A DNA stretch of 11,736 nucleotides from Clostridia bacterium (GTDB lineage: Bacteria; Bacillota_A; Clostridia; Christensenellales; Aristaeellaceae). The notes below the pieces were generated by a model. It was not told where the DNA came from and ran no database searches. It saw only the letters and a list, made by a program, of their open reading frames with translations. Both the position numbers and the translations under genes were made by a program. Shown here piece by piece: positions 1-5,488 of this stretch; position 1 is the first letter of the stretch, and each line of letters opens with the position of its first letter. The stretch lies in contig JAFRJF010000050.1 in assembly GCA_017432405.1 (NCBI GenBank), positions 1-11,736 of the forward strand. Reading direction: 5' to 3'.

Positions 1-18
1 AAGCAGATAAACGGAATG

Positions 19-45
19 GGCGACCTCAATGTGTACGAGGTCGCC
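19..45 (-). terminator. Hairpin after the ywlG-type gene, possible terminator
   Basis: A perfect inverted repeat with 9-bp arms (GGCGACCTC and GAGGTCGCC) and a 9-nt loop begins 5 nt past the stop codon of the ywlG-type gene. On the minus strand the sequence after the stem is CATTCCGTTTATC, so there is no proper run of T directly after it. The position suits a transcription end or an mRNA-stabilising 3' hairpin, but the weak T tract leaves its strength uncertain. Confidence 0.5.
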
Positions 46-50
46 TGTGT

Positions 51-614
51 CTATCTGCCGCCTGTGTAAACGGCCCTTTCGCCGCCGATCAGCATGGGCC
101 GCGTTCTCGCGGCTGCGACAATCGCGTTGCCAATGGTGCGGTGTTCAAGTCGTATCGGGATGGCCACCCTCTTTAAGTGCATCCCAATCAGCGTAAGTCC
201 GATATCCAATCCCGCGTCCGCCTGCGCGGACAACACGACCACCGGATCATGGAGCAGCTTCCACGCAGCAGTTGCAAGTGAGCCGCCTGCCTTCACCTGA
301 GGAACGACGCACACTACTTCATATTCCCGGTGCTCAGCGGCTTTACGCTCCATAACCAAGGCGCGGTTCAGATGCTCGCAGCACTGAAACGCCAGGTCCA
401 CGTTTTGCATCTTTCCCACCTCAAGCGCCGCACGGACGACGGCCTCCCCGTATTCATAGGTGGAGTTGTGTCCCAGCACACCGCCGGCTATTTCACTTGA
501 GCTTGCGCCGATCACGAGGAGCCGAGCATGGTTTAATCCATCCCTGTCCAATTGGAGCAGCTCGTTTAGAGATCCCTTCGTTTGCTCATATATGGTTTCC
601 GCATTGATTTCCAT
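51..614 (-). CDS. ywlG: TIGR01440 / UPF0340 (YwlG) family protein
   Basis: A 187-residue cytosolic protein of the YwlG family, found mainly in Bacillota; its biochemical function is not established as far as I know. Recognisable conserved blocks are GASSSEIAGG (residues 36-45), FQCCEHLNRALV (76-87), VPQVKAGGSLAT (104-115), the DAGLDIGLTLIGMHLKRV block (133-150) and RPMLIGGERA near the C-terminus. The length matches the roughly 180 residues usual for the family. The reading frame stays open upstream to position 671, but the start at 614 is preferred: a strong promoter has its -10 box at 652-657, so the longer versions would begin in or before the promoter, and AAGGCAGG lies just upstream of 614. 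It has its own promoter, so it need not be cotranscribed with the ECF gene before it. Family assignment is firm, function unknown. Confidence 0.87.
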   Translation of the reverse strand: MEINAETIYEQTKGSLNELLQLDRDGLNHARLLVIGASSSEIAGGVLGHNSTYEYGEAVVRAALEVGKMQNVDLAFQCCEHLNRALVMERKAAEHREYEVVCVVPQVKAGGSLATAAWKLLHDPVVVLSAQADAGLDIGLTLIGMHLKRVAIPIRLEHRTIGNAIVAAARTRPMLIGGERAVYTGGR

Positions 615-651
615 CTTCTCTGACCTGCCTTCAAGTAATATGATCCCTTTC

Positions 652-681
652 ATTATACATAAAAGCATCAATAATGTCCAA
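652..681 (-). promoter_or_regulatory. Sigma-A-type promoter of the ywlG-type gene
   Basis: On the minus strand TGGACA (675-680, 5 of 6 to TTGACA) is followed after 17 nt by a perfect TATAAT (652-657). Transcription would begin near 645, leaving a leader of about 30 nt before the start codon at 614. The -35 box lies inside the TATTGGAC motif that recurs in other promoter regions of this window. The 145-nt gap from this start codon to the end of the ECF gene (615-759) holds nothing else I can support, and no clear terminator for the ECF gene. Confidence 0.75.
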
Positions 682-688
682 TAGTCTT
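675..688 (-). repeat. Copy 1 of a shared 14-bp promoter-region motif
   Basis: The minus-strand 14-mer AAGACTATTGGACA is repeated exactly on the plus strand at 3726-3739, just upstream of the mccB promoter. Its core TATTGGAC also occurs on the minus strand at 1336-1343 (ECF promoter) and 8068-8075 (upstream of the ABC importer). All four copies are intergenic. A chance 14-mer repeat in 11.7 kb is very unlikely, so it may be a regulator site overlapping the -35 box; that role is inference. Confidence 0.55.
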
Positions 689-759
689 CGATTCAGCGTG
701 ATGCTCTGTAATGATGAAAACATGCGCGGTTTTCTTGGATGCCTTCCTTCAATCTATTA

Positions 760-1284
760 TTAGTGTACAACCCTGAAATACAGTTCTCTAAGCCGTAGCG
801 GGTAGCAGACGACCATAGAAAATACAGCTCCAAATCCCGCCTGCACAATTTCAAAGGGCAGTTTGATCAGTGAGTATTCCAGCGTAGAATAAACATATGC
901 CCTCCCCAGCGTATAGCCAATGACCATAATGATAGCACCAACGATGACACCTATGCCAGAGGCCAGAGCCTGACGTCTTTTCAGAATCCTATGGCTGATG
1001 AGAGAAACGACCACAGCCTGCAGACCGTGTGTCACCAGGGAAACAAACATCGGTGCTGGGTAGAAGAAGAAATCTCCCAGGAAAGAACCAATCCCTCCCA
1101 CCACAAAGGCCGACACAGGATCCAACAGGATTGCTGCGACATTGATGACTGTATCGCAGAAGTACAAGTGCCCGCCGGGCACGGGTATGGAAAAGATGCT
1201 CAGACTCAGTATGACTGTCATGGCCATAAACATACCCGTCATCGTCAGGCGAAGCGTTTGATTTCGTGTCATTGTACCGTTCAT
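760..1284 (-). CDS. ECF transporter S-component (substrate-binding membrane protein)
   Basis: A 174-residue integral membrane protein of the ECF_trnsprt type, which binds a vitamin or vitamin precursor and works with a shared EcfA-EcfA'-EcfT module encoded elsewhere. About five hydrophobic segments are visible (residues about 15-34, 44-70, 78-98, 106-127, 139-163), with the VPGGHLYFCDTVINVAAILLDP block and the GGIGSFLGDFF stretch typical of Clostridia S-components. The start at 1284 is fixed by AGGAGGT with 7-nt spacing. No energising module is encoded in the window, as expected for group II ECF systems. It follows mccA by 90 nt and has its own promoter with an inverted repeat. The substrate cannot be read from sequence. 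A B6-type substrate would fit the three PLP enzymes nearby, but that is a guess; a pyrimidine or another vitamin is equally possible. Confidence 0.85.
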   Translation of the reverse strand: MNGTMTRNQTLRLTMTGMFMAMTVILSLSIFSIPVPGGHLYFCDTVINVAAILLDPVSAFVVGGIGSFLGDFFFYPAPMFVSLVTHGLQAVVVSLISHRILKRRQALASGIGVIVGAIIMVIGYTLGRAYVYSTLEYSLIKLPFEIVQAGFGAVFSMVVCYPLRLRELYFRVVH

Positions 1285-1301
1285 AACGAGTACCTCCTAT
1301 T

Positions 1302-1341
1302 AGGTATATAAAGTATACCTTTGGCTGCCTCTCTCGTCCAA
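1302..1341 (-). promoter_or_regulatory. Promoter with inverted repeat upstream of the ECF gene
   Basis: On the minus strand TTGGAC (1336-1341) is followed after 18 nt by TATACT (1312-1317); shifting the -35 to TGGACG gives 17 nt. Overlapping the -10 is a perfect inverted repeat with 7-bp arms, AGGTATA and TATACCT, around a 5-nt centre (1302-1320). It ends 3 nt before the AGGAGGT ribosome site at 1292-1298. This is a plausible operator position. The leader would be too short for a riboswitch. Confidence 0.55.
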
Positions 1342-1374
1342 TACGACCTTTCTATGCGATTCTATCAGAATCAT

Positions 1375-2298
1375 CTATACGGTTTGGGTTTCATACAGCC
1401 CCTTGCTGAAATAGCGGTCTCCGCGATCAGGAAAGACGGCGACAATATTACCTCTCGCTCCGCCTTCCACCAGCTTCAGTGCCGCCGCCAGCGCTCCGCC
1501 GGAGGAGGAGCCGGCAAAGATGCCCTCCCGTCTGGCCAGCAGGCGAGCGTTTTCAAATGCCTCGGTGTCGGTGATCTTGACAACCCGGTCGACCAGGGAG
1601 ATATCCATGGTATCCGGAATAAAATCGTTGCCGATGCCCTCGATGTCGTAGTCGCTGTGCTCGCCGCCGCCCATGGTGGAACCCACCGGGTCAGCCAGCA
1701 CACCTTGTACGGAAGGGTCCTGTTCCTTCAAATACTTCACAATGCCCGAATAGGTGCCGCCGCTGCCCGCGCCCGCCACGAGGTAATCCACTTGGCCATC
1801 GAGGTCGCGCCAGATCTCCGGGCCGGTGGTCTCGTAGTGGGCCAGCGGGTTCGCGGGGTTGTGGAACTGCCCCAGAGAGATCGCGCCGGGGATCGCCGTG
1901 CGCAGAAGGTTGGCCTTTGTTTCCGCGCCAAGCATGCCGCCCTCTCGGGGCGTGTTGATGATCTCCGCGCCAAGCGCCCGCATCAGGGTCTGCTTCTCCT
2001 GGCTGAACTTTGTCGGCACCACGAAGATCACCCGGTAGCCCCGGTTCAGCGCCGCGAAGGCGATGCCAAGGCCGGTATTGCCCGCGGTGGCCTCCACGAT
2101 GGTGCCGCCGGGCTTGATGAGGCCGTCCCTCTCCGCCTGATCCAGCATATACCGGCCAATGCGATCCTTCACGCTGCCCGACGGGTTCATCAGCTCCAGC
2201 TTGGCATACAGGTTCACACCTTTCGGCAGATCGAAGTGTTTCAGCTTTACCAGCGGCGTGTTGCCGATCATTTCCTGGGCGGATTGATAGAGTGCCAT
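1375..2298 (-). CDS. mccA: Cystathionine beta-synthase of the MccA (CysK-like) type
   Basis: A 307-residue PLP enzyme of the cysteine synthase/cystathionine beta-synthase family, acting in the cytosol. Visible landmarks: the PLP Schiff-base lysine K44 in NPSGSVKDR, the substrate loop TAGNTG (71-76), the PLP-phosphate loop GAGSGGT (176-182) and the pyridine-nitrogen loop GSSSGG (263-268). The TAGNTGLGIAFAAL, ANPLAHYETTGPE and VFPDRGDRY blocks resemble B. subtilis MccA (YrhA), which joins homocysteine to serine (or O-acetylserine) to give cystathionine, more than plain O-acetylserine sulfhydrylase. The start at 2298 has GGAGGG 6 nt upstream, inside the last codons of mccB, with a 2-nt gap between the genes, so the two are translationally coupled. 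The mccB partner strengthens the reverse-transsulfuration reading. CysK activity cannot be excluded from sequence alone. Confidence 0.88.
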   Translation of the reverse strand: MALYQSAQEMIGNTPLVKLKHFDLPKGVNLYAKLELMNPSGSVKDRIGRYMLDQAERDGLIKPGGTIVEATAGNTGLGIAFAALNRGYRVIFVVPTKFSQEKQTLMRALGAEIINTPREGGMLGAETKANLLRTAIPGAISLGQFHNPANPLAHYETTGPEIWRDLDGQVDYLVAGAGSGGTYSGIVKYLKEQDPSVQGVLADPVGSTMGGGEHSDYDIEGIGNDFIPDTMDISLVDRVVKITDTEAFENARLLARREGIFAGSSSGGALAAALKLVEGGARGNIVAVFPDRGDRYFSKGLYETQTV

Positions 2299-2300
2299 AA

Positions 2301-3461
2301 TTAACCCTCCTTGCTGGCTTTAATTGCCTGATCGAGATCGTTGATCAAATCCTCGGCAGCCTCAATGCCGGGCGACAGCCGGATCAGGTTGTCCGAAATG
2401 CCCACCTTTAGCCTCAAGTCCCTCGGGATGGAGGCGTGGGTCATCGTGGAGGGATGACACACCAGCGACTCTACGCCGCCCAGGCTCTCCGCCAGCGATA
2501 TGAGCTTCAGTGACTTGAAGAAGGTTCGGAAGTCGTATTCGTCTTTAAGTGTAAAGGAGATCATCGCGCCGCCATTCTTTGCCTGGCGCTGGTTGACCGC
2601 GTAGCCGGGGTCGTCCGGCAAACCGGGATAATGAACCCTTGCAACAGCATCATTGTCAGCCAGCCACGCGGCGATCCTCTCCGCGTTCTCCACGTGCCTG
2701 TCCATGCGCACCGCCAGCGTCTTGATGCCCCGGATCAGCAGGAAGGCGTCAAATGGCCCCAGCACGCCGCCGGTGGCGTTTTGAAGGAAATACAGTCGCT
2801 CGGCCAATGCGGCGTCCTTTACCACCACCAGTCCCGCCACCAGATCGCTGTGACCACCCAGGTACTTCGTGGCACTGTGGATGACGATGTCCGCGCCGAG
2901 TTCCAGTGGTCTTTGCAGGTAGGGCGTCATGAAGGTGTTGTCCACGATGGTCAGCACGCCGTGGGCCTTCGCCAGCGTGGCCACAGCCGCGATGTCGGTG
3001 ACGGTCATCAGCGGATTCGCCGGGCTTTCGATCAGTATGGCCCGCACGTCGTCCGTGATGGCGGCCTCAATGGCAGTGCTGTCTGAGGTGTCCACGATAC
3101 CGTATTCCAGGCCGAACTGCTTGAACACCCTGTCCAGCACCCGATAGGTGCCGCCGTAGACGTTAGAGGAGATCAGCACCCTGTCCCCGGTCTTGAACAG
3201 CTGGAGTACCGCCGTGATGGCGGCCATGCCGGAGGCGAAGGCCAGGCCGTGTGCGCCGCCCTCCAGCTCCGCGATCAGCGCCTCCAGCGCGGCCCGGGTG
3301 GGATTGCCCGTGCGGGAATACTCCCACTTGGGATTGCCCTCCAGCTCGAATTGCTGGTAGGTGGAGGTCTGGTAGATGGGCACGTTCACCGAGTGCGTCA
3401 GCGCATCCCCAAACACGCCGCCGTGGATGAGCGCAGATTCGATTCTGATGTAATTGGTCAT
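2301..3461 (-). CDS. mccB: Cystathionine gamma-lyase of the MccB type (Cys/Met metabolism PLP enzyme)
   Basis: A 386-residue fold-type I PLP enzyme of the Cys/Met metabolism family. Motifs: YSRTGNPT (49-56), SGMAAITAV (78-86), DNTF with the PLP-binding aspartate (D174), and the PLP lysine K199 in SATKYLGGHSD. It resembles B. subtilis MccB (YrhB) along its whole length, including LQNATGGVLGP and ESLGGVESL. It would cleave cystathionine to cysteine, 2-oxobutyrate and ammonia. Cystathionine gamma-synthase (MetI/MetB) is the main alternative. The start at 3461 is preferred over upstream in-frame ATGs because GAAAGGAG lies 8 nt before it and the upstream frame runs through a terminator. It is the first gene of the mccB-mccA operon and sits behind a cysteine-codon leader peptide and an attenuator-like terminator, which argues for control by cysteine supply. 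Confidence 0.88.
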   Translation of the reverse strand: MTNYIRIESALIHGGVFGDALTHSVNVPIYQTSTYQQFELEGNPKWEYSRTGNPTRAALEALIAELEGGAHGLAFASGMAAITAVLQLFKTGDRVLISSNVYGGTYRVLDRVFKQFGLEYGIVDTSDSTAIEAAITDDVRAILIESPANPLMTVTDIAAVATLAKAHGVLTIVDNTFMTPYLQRPLELGADIVIHSATKYLGGHSDLVAGLVVVKDAALAERLYFLQNATGGVLGPFDAFLLIRGIKTLAVRMDRHVENAERIAAWLADNDAVARVHYPGLPDDPGYAVNQRQAKNGGAMISFTLKDEYDFRTFFKSLKLISLAESLGGVESLVCHPSTMTHASIPRDLRLKVGISDNLIRLSPGIEAAEDLINDLDQAIKASKEG

Positions 3462-3490
3462 AGTGGATACTCCTTTCAATTTGGACATAG

Positions 3491-3534
3491 AAAACGCCCG
3501 CCGCCTTGTTCCAATGGAATCCCGGCAGCGGGCG
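3491..3534 (-). terminator. Intrinsic terminator in the mccB leader (attenuator)
   Basis: On the minus strand an 11-bp stem pairs CGCCCGCTGCC (3534-3524) with GGCGGCGGGCG (3505-3495), with one internal U-G wobble, around an 18-nt loop. TTTT (3494-3491) then C and T follow directly. It lies 22 nt after the stop codon of the leader peptide gene and about 30 nt before the mccB start, so it would end transcription before mccB. Placed between a promoter and the gene it controls, it is best read as an attenuator rather than an operon end. Confidence 0.85.
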
Positions 3535-3586
3535 ATGCGACGATATGCTTGCGTCGTCATTGCATGCAAAGCAACCCTCTGCCAGG
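3521..3586 (-). promoter_or_regulatory. Antiterminator pairing competing with the leader terminator
   Basis: CCUGGCAGAGGG in the leader ORF (3586-3575, from codon 13 to codon 16) can pair with CCCGCUGCCGGG (3532-3521). That gives 10 Watson-Crick pairs, one G-U and one A-G mismatch. The second strand holds most of the 5' arm of the terminator, so the two structures exclude each other. A local GCCCU-GGCAG-AGGGU hairpin (3588-3574) could mask the first strand when nothing is stalled. A small 5-bp hairpin (CGACG at 3556-3552 with CGUCG at 3542-3538) lies between. Pairings are seen in the sequence; function is inference. Confidence 0.7.
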
Positions 3587-3622
3587 GCGTTTACAACAAC
3601 AGGCGACGAAATTGTAAAGCAT
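3557..3622 (-). CDS. Cysteine-codon leader peptide (21 residues) upstream of mccB
   Basis: A 21-codon ORF ending in TGA, within the mccB leader. Its ribosome site GAGGAG lies 5 nt before ATG, and the ATG is about 27 nt after the predicted transcription start. The peptide begins MLYNFVACCCKRPG. Codons 8, 9 and 10 are TGT TGT TGT, codon 19 is TGC and codon 20 is the second ATG. The product is too short for a function of its own; the role would be to act as a sensor. When charged tRNA-Cys is scarce, a ribosome held at codons 8-10 would leave codons 13-16 free to form the antiterminator. When cysteine is plentiful, the ribosome reaches the stop codon, covers that stretch and lets the terminator form. 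Four Cys codons in 21, three of them in a row, ahead of genes for cysteine synthesis, are hard to explain by chance. Translation itself is untested. Confidence 0.82.
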   Translation of the reverse strand: MLYNFVACCCKRPGRGLLCMQ

Positions 3623-3655
3623 GTTCGCTCCTCATTCCTGATTGATTTAGTAGGC

Positions 3656-3684
3656 ATTTTAACCGACTGGTTATCATTTGTCAA
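3656..3684 (-). promoter_or_regulatory. Sigma-A promoter of the mccB-mccA operon
   Basis: On the minus strand a perfect TTGACA (3679-3684) is followed after exactly 17 nt by TAAAAT (3656-3661, 5 of 6 to consensus). Transcription would start near 3649, giving a leader of about 190 nt before mccB that holds the leader ORF and terminator. Such a strong promoter suits a gene controlled mainly by attenuation after initiation. Confidence 0.85.
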
Positions 3685-3709
3685 CCCCTGAAGCCATAGC
3701 AAATATCTA

Positions 3710-3741
3710 TGTCAACCCATTGTCAAAGACTATTGGACAAT
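3710..3741 (-). promoter_or_regulatory. Repeats upstream of the mccB promoter, candidate operator
   Basis: Two extra TTGACA hexamers lie upstream of the mccB -35 box on the minus strand, at 3710-3715 and 3721-3726, 11 bp apart. The first shares GGGTTGACA with the -35 box 31 bp away. An inverted repeat ATTGTC-N11-GACAAT spans 3719-3741 and contains the plus-strand copy of the AAGACTATTGGACA motif. The spacings (about one and three helical turns) would suit a regulator bound on one face of the DNA. No regulator gene is visible in the window. Confidence 0.4.
3726..3739 (+). repeat. Copy 2 of the shared 14-bp motif
   Basis: Exact plus-strand copy of AAGACTATTGGACA, which is also found on the minus strand at 675-688 within the ywlG promoter. 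Here it points away from mccB and sits about 45 bp upstream of the mccB -35 box. On the plus strand its TGGACA is followed after 16 nt by GATAAC, a weak promoter-like match for which I see no convincing gene. Confidence 0.5.
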
Positions 3742-3829
3742 CCAAAGCAGCGCACGATAACACGACCTTTCGATCGCCAACAATGTATTCAATGACGCGC
3801 TGCAGGTCGAGCCGGAGGAAAAGGCATAG

Positions 3830-3865
3830 AAAACGGCGGTATGTTTCCGACGGACATACCGCTGT
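3830..3865 (-). terminator. Intrinsic terminator of the importer-lyase operon
   Basis: On the minus strand ACAGCGGTATGT (3865-3854) pairs with ACATACCGCCGT (3844-3833): 11 of 12 pairs, with one C-A mismatch and a 9-nt loop. The stem runs into TTTTCTATG. It starts 7 nt past the stop codon of the serine-dehydratase-like gene. It separates that operon from the mccB promoter, so mccB transcription should begin anew at 3649. Confidence 0.85.
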
Positions 3866-3872
3866 AATCCGC

Positions 3873-5468
3873 TCACGCCTCGTATTTCAGCTTGTCCGCC
3901 ATCAACTCACCGGACAGGAATTCCGCGCACCGACATGCGGCAGGACATGCGTTTACGCCGCCGTGGAGGCATTCAGGCGAAGAGATGGCCTTGTGTCTGT
4001 CAATGGCGTAGAGCATCTCGTGATAGGGAATGATCGGGTCCATGCCGCAGAGCGCCATGTCGGCATAGAGAGGCATGGTGACTGCTGCGCGTATGGTGCG
4101 CGTGATGCAGGGGAACTCCCTGCCGCCGGGAATCGGATCGCAGGGGATGCCAATGTTGGCCTGCAGGGCCATCGAAGCCGCCCGTTCCACCTGCAAGCCG
4201 TCGCCGCCCGCCAGCCAGGTGACCGCGCCGCTGCCCATGGCGCAGCAGATGCCGCTCTCCCCCACGCAGCCGGAATTGCCGCTGGCGTCGCAATGGGTGA
4301 AGGCGATGGCGCCCAGCCCCGCCGCGACGATCAGGCTCTCGATCACCCTCTCATGGCTTGCGCCGAGCTTCTCCGCCACGGCGCTCAGGGCGCTGTAGAG
4401 ATAGCCGCCGCCGGTGCCCATCGGTCCTGGCACGATCAGCACGCCGGGGACCTTTGCGTTGGTGGCCATGGCGTGGGTGATGATGTGCCGCGTCAAGTCA
4501 TCTGACAGCGGGCTTTCGGACAACCGATAGCGATTCCAGTCTTTCCCATAGATGGGCAGGTTCGGTGTGTCGACGGCGTTTTCGTAGCCCATGCGCTCCA
4601 GCGAATGAACCTGCGCGTCAAAGATGCGTTCGATCTTATCAAAGTAATCCCATATCTGTTTATCCGTCCAGCCAGAGAAGGCCTTTTCGTATTCGATCGC
4701 GGCCTGCACGAAGGAGATATTCCGTTCTTCGGCCAGCCGCCGCCATTCCCCGACGGTCCTAAACAGCTGTGGCTTTCGCTCCCTGATGGTTACCACCGGC
4801 AGCAGCGCCGGGAGGAAGCGGTACTCAAGCCCTGCCAAAACAGCCTCCAGCTCGCTCGCCTCCGGCGGGAGTGTGAACTCATATAGCGCGGCGCAGCGGC
4901 CTGCCCCGTCTTTTACAAACTGAATCTGCAGCACGTCGTCACGGCTTGCCTCGAACCGAGCACCGGCCTCGCGCAGCGCGGCTTCGTCGCCCCAGGCCAG
5001 CACAGCGTTGCTGTCCGCCTGCCATTCGATGGGAAAGCCGTGGATATAATAGGTCTTGACCATGCCTCCGCCGATGGAGCGTGCCGTCAGCGTGGCGGTG
5101 TCGCCGCCTCTTCCGACCAACTCAAAGGTGACGCTGCCGCGCTCGGCGATGTCGACGTCCAATTCGGTGAACGTATAGGAGATGCCCCTGGCCCGCGCCT
5201 CCTCATGGGCGGTGAACAGGCGGATGTCGTCGGTGGCGAAGCCCTGGAGGCCGCCCAGATAGGCCCGGTCGTCCATCATGTTGCCCAGCACGCGCAGGTG
5301 CCTGTCCGAGGGATTGAAGGCGATCTTCGCCCGCAGCGGCTCGGATTTCAGCGTCGCGCGGGCGATGCGCCCCACCCGGCTGGTGCCGCCAAAGCTGCTG
5401 CTGGAGCCGGGCTGCATGATAGGGCCGAAAACATCGTTGAAGAAATCCGGATAGAACAGTTTGGACAT
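3873..5468 (-). CDS. Fused iron-sulfur L-serine dehydratase-like ammonia-lyase
   Basis: A 531-residue single-chain protein of the iron-sulfur serine dehydratase type. Residues about 10-95 match the SDH-beta domain (FGPIMQPGSSSSFGGTSRVGR, DDRAYLGGLQGFATDD). Residues about 245-495 match SDH-alpha, with cluster-ligand candidates C401 in SGCVGE, C443 in PCDP and C454 in FPCIT. The usual alpha-domain substrate stretch (APTNGA.G-like) reads IVPGPMGTGGG (345-355), and the C-terminal tail carries ECLHGGVNACPAACRC, so the substrate may not be serine. Directly after the cystine-type importer genes (20-nt gap), cysteine degradation to pyruvate, ammonia and sulfide is a plausible role, but this is inference. 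The start at 5468 has a GGAAGTGAG site and sits just past the ATPase stop. The frame is open up to 5708, but that stretch overlaps the ATPase gene and looks non-coding. Confidence 0.78.
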   Translation of the reverse strand: MSKLFYPDFFNDVFGPIMQPGSSSSFGGTSRVGRIARATLKSEPLRAKIAFNPSDRHLRVLGNMMDDRAYLGGLQGFATDDIRLFTAHEEARARGISYTFTELDVDIAERGSVTFELVGRGGDTATLTARSIGGGMVKTYYIHGFPIEWQADSNAVLAWGDEAALREAGARFEASRDDVLQIQFVKDGAGRCAALYEFTLPPEASELEAVLAGLEYRFLPALLPVVTIRERKPQLFRTVGEWRRLAEERNISFVQAAIEYEKAFSGWTDKQIWDYFDKIERIFDAQVHSLERMGYENAVDTPNLPIYGKDWNRYRLSESPLSDDLTRHIITHAMATNAKVPGVLIVPGPMGTGGGYLYSALSAVAEKLGASHERVIESLIVAAGLGAIAFTHCDASGNSGCVGESGICCAMGSGAVTWLAGGDGLQVERAASMALQANIGIPCDPIPGGREFPCITRTIRAAVTMPLYADMALCGMDPIIPYHEMLYAIDRHKAISSPECLHGGVNACPAACRCAEFLSGELMADKLKYEA

Positions 5469-5488
5469 ATTGCTCACTTCCGTTGTCG

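Noticed and set aside
1351..1376. GATTC-TGATA-GAATC hairpin after mccA as a terminator
   Set aside because: It has only 5 pairs, is AT-rich and has no T tract.
1321..2304. Long plus-strand frame opposite mccA, and similar ones opposite other genes
   Set aside because: These mirror real minus-strand genes, have no family motifs and are rich in Arg, His and Gln as antisense frames of GC-rich genes are.
3462..3569. 36-residue N-terminal extension of mccB
   Set aside because: It reads through the attenuator terminator and lacks family similarity; ATG at 3461 has a strong ribosome site.
3462..3650. SAM riboswitch (S-box) ahead of mccB
   Set aside because: I see no S-box core or four-way junction; the leader is accounted for by the Cys-codon ORF, the antiterminator pairing and the terminator.
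3747..3803. GCAGCGC / GCGCTGC inverted repeat
   Set aside because: A 7-bp arm with a 43-nt loop is expected by chance and has no promoter or T tract context.
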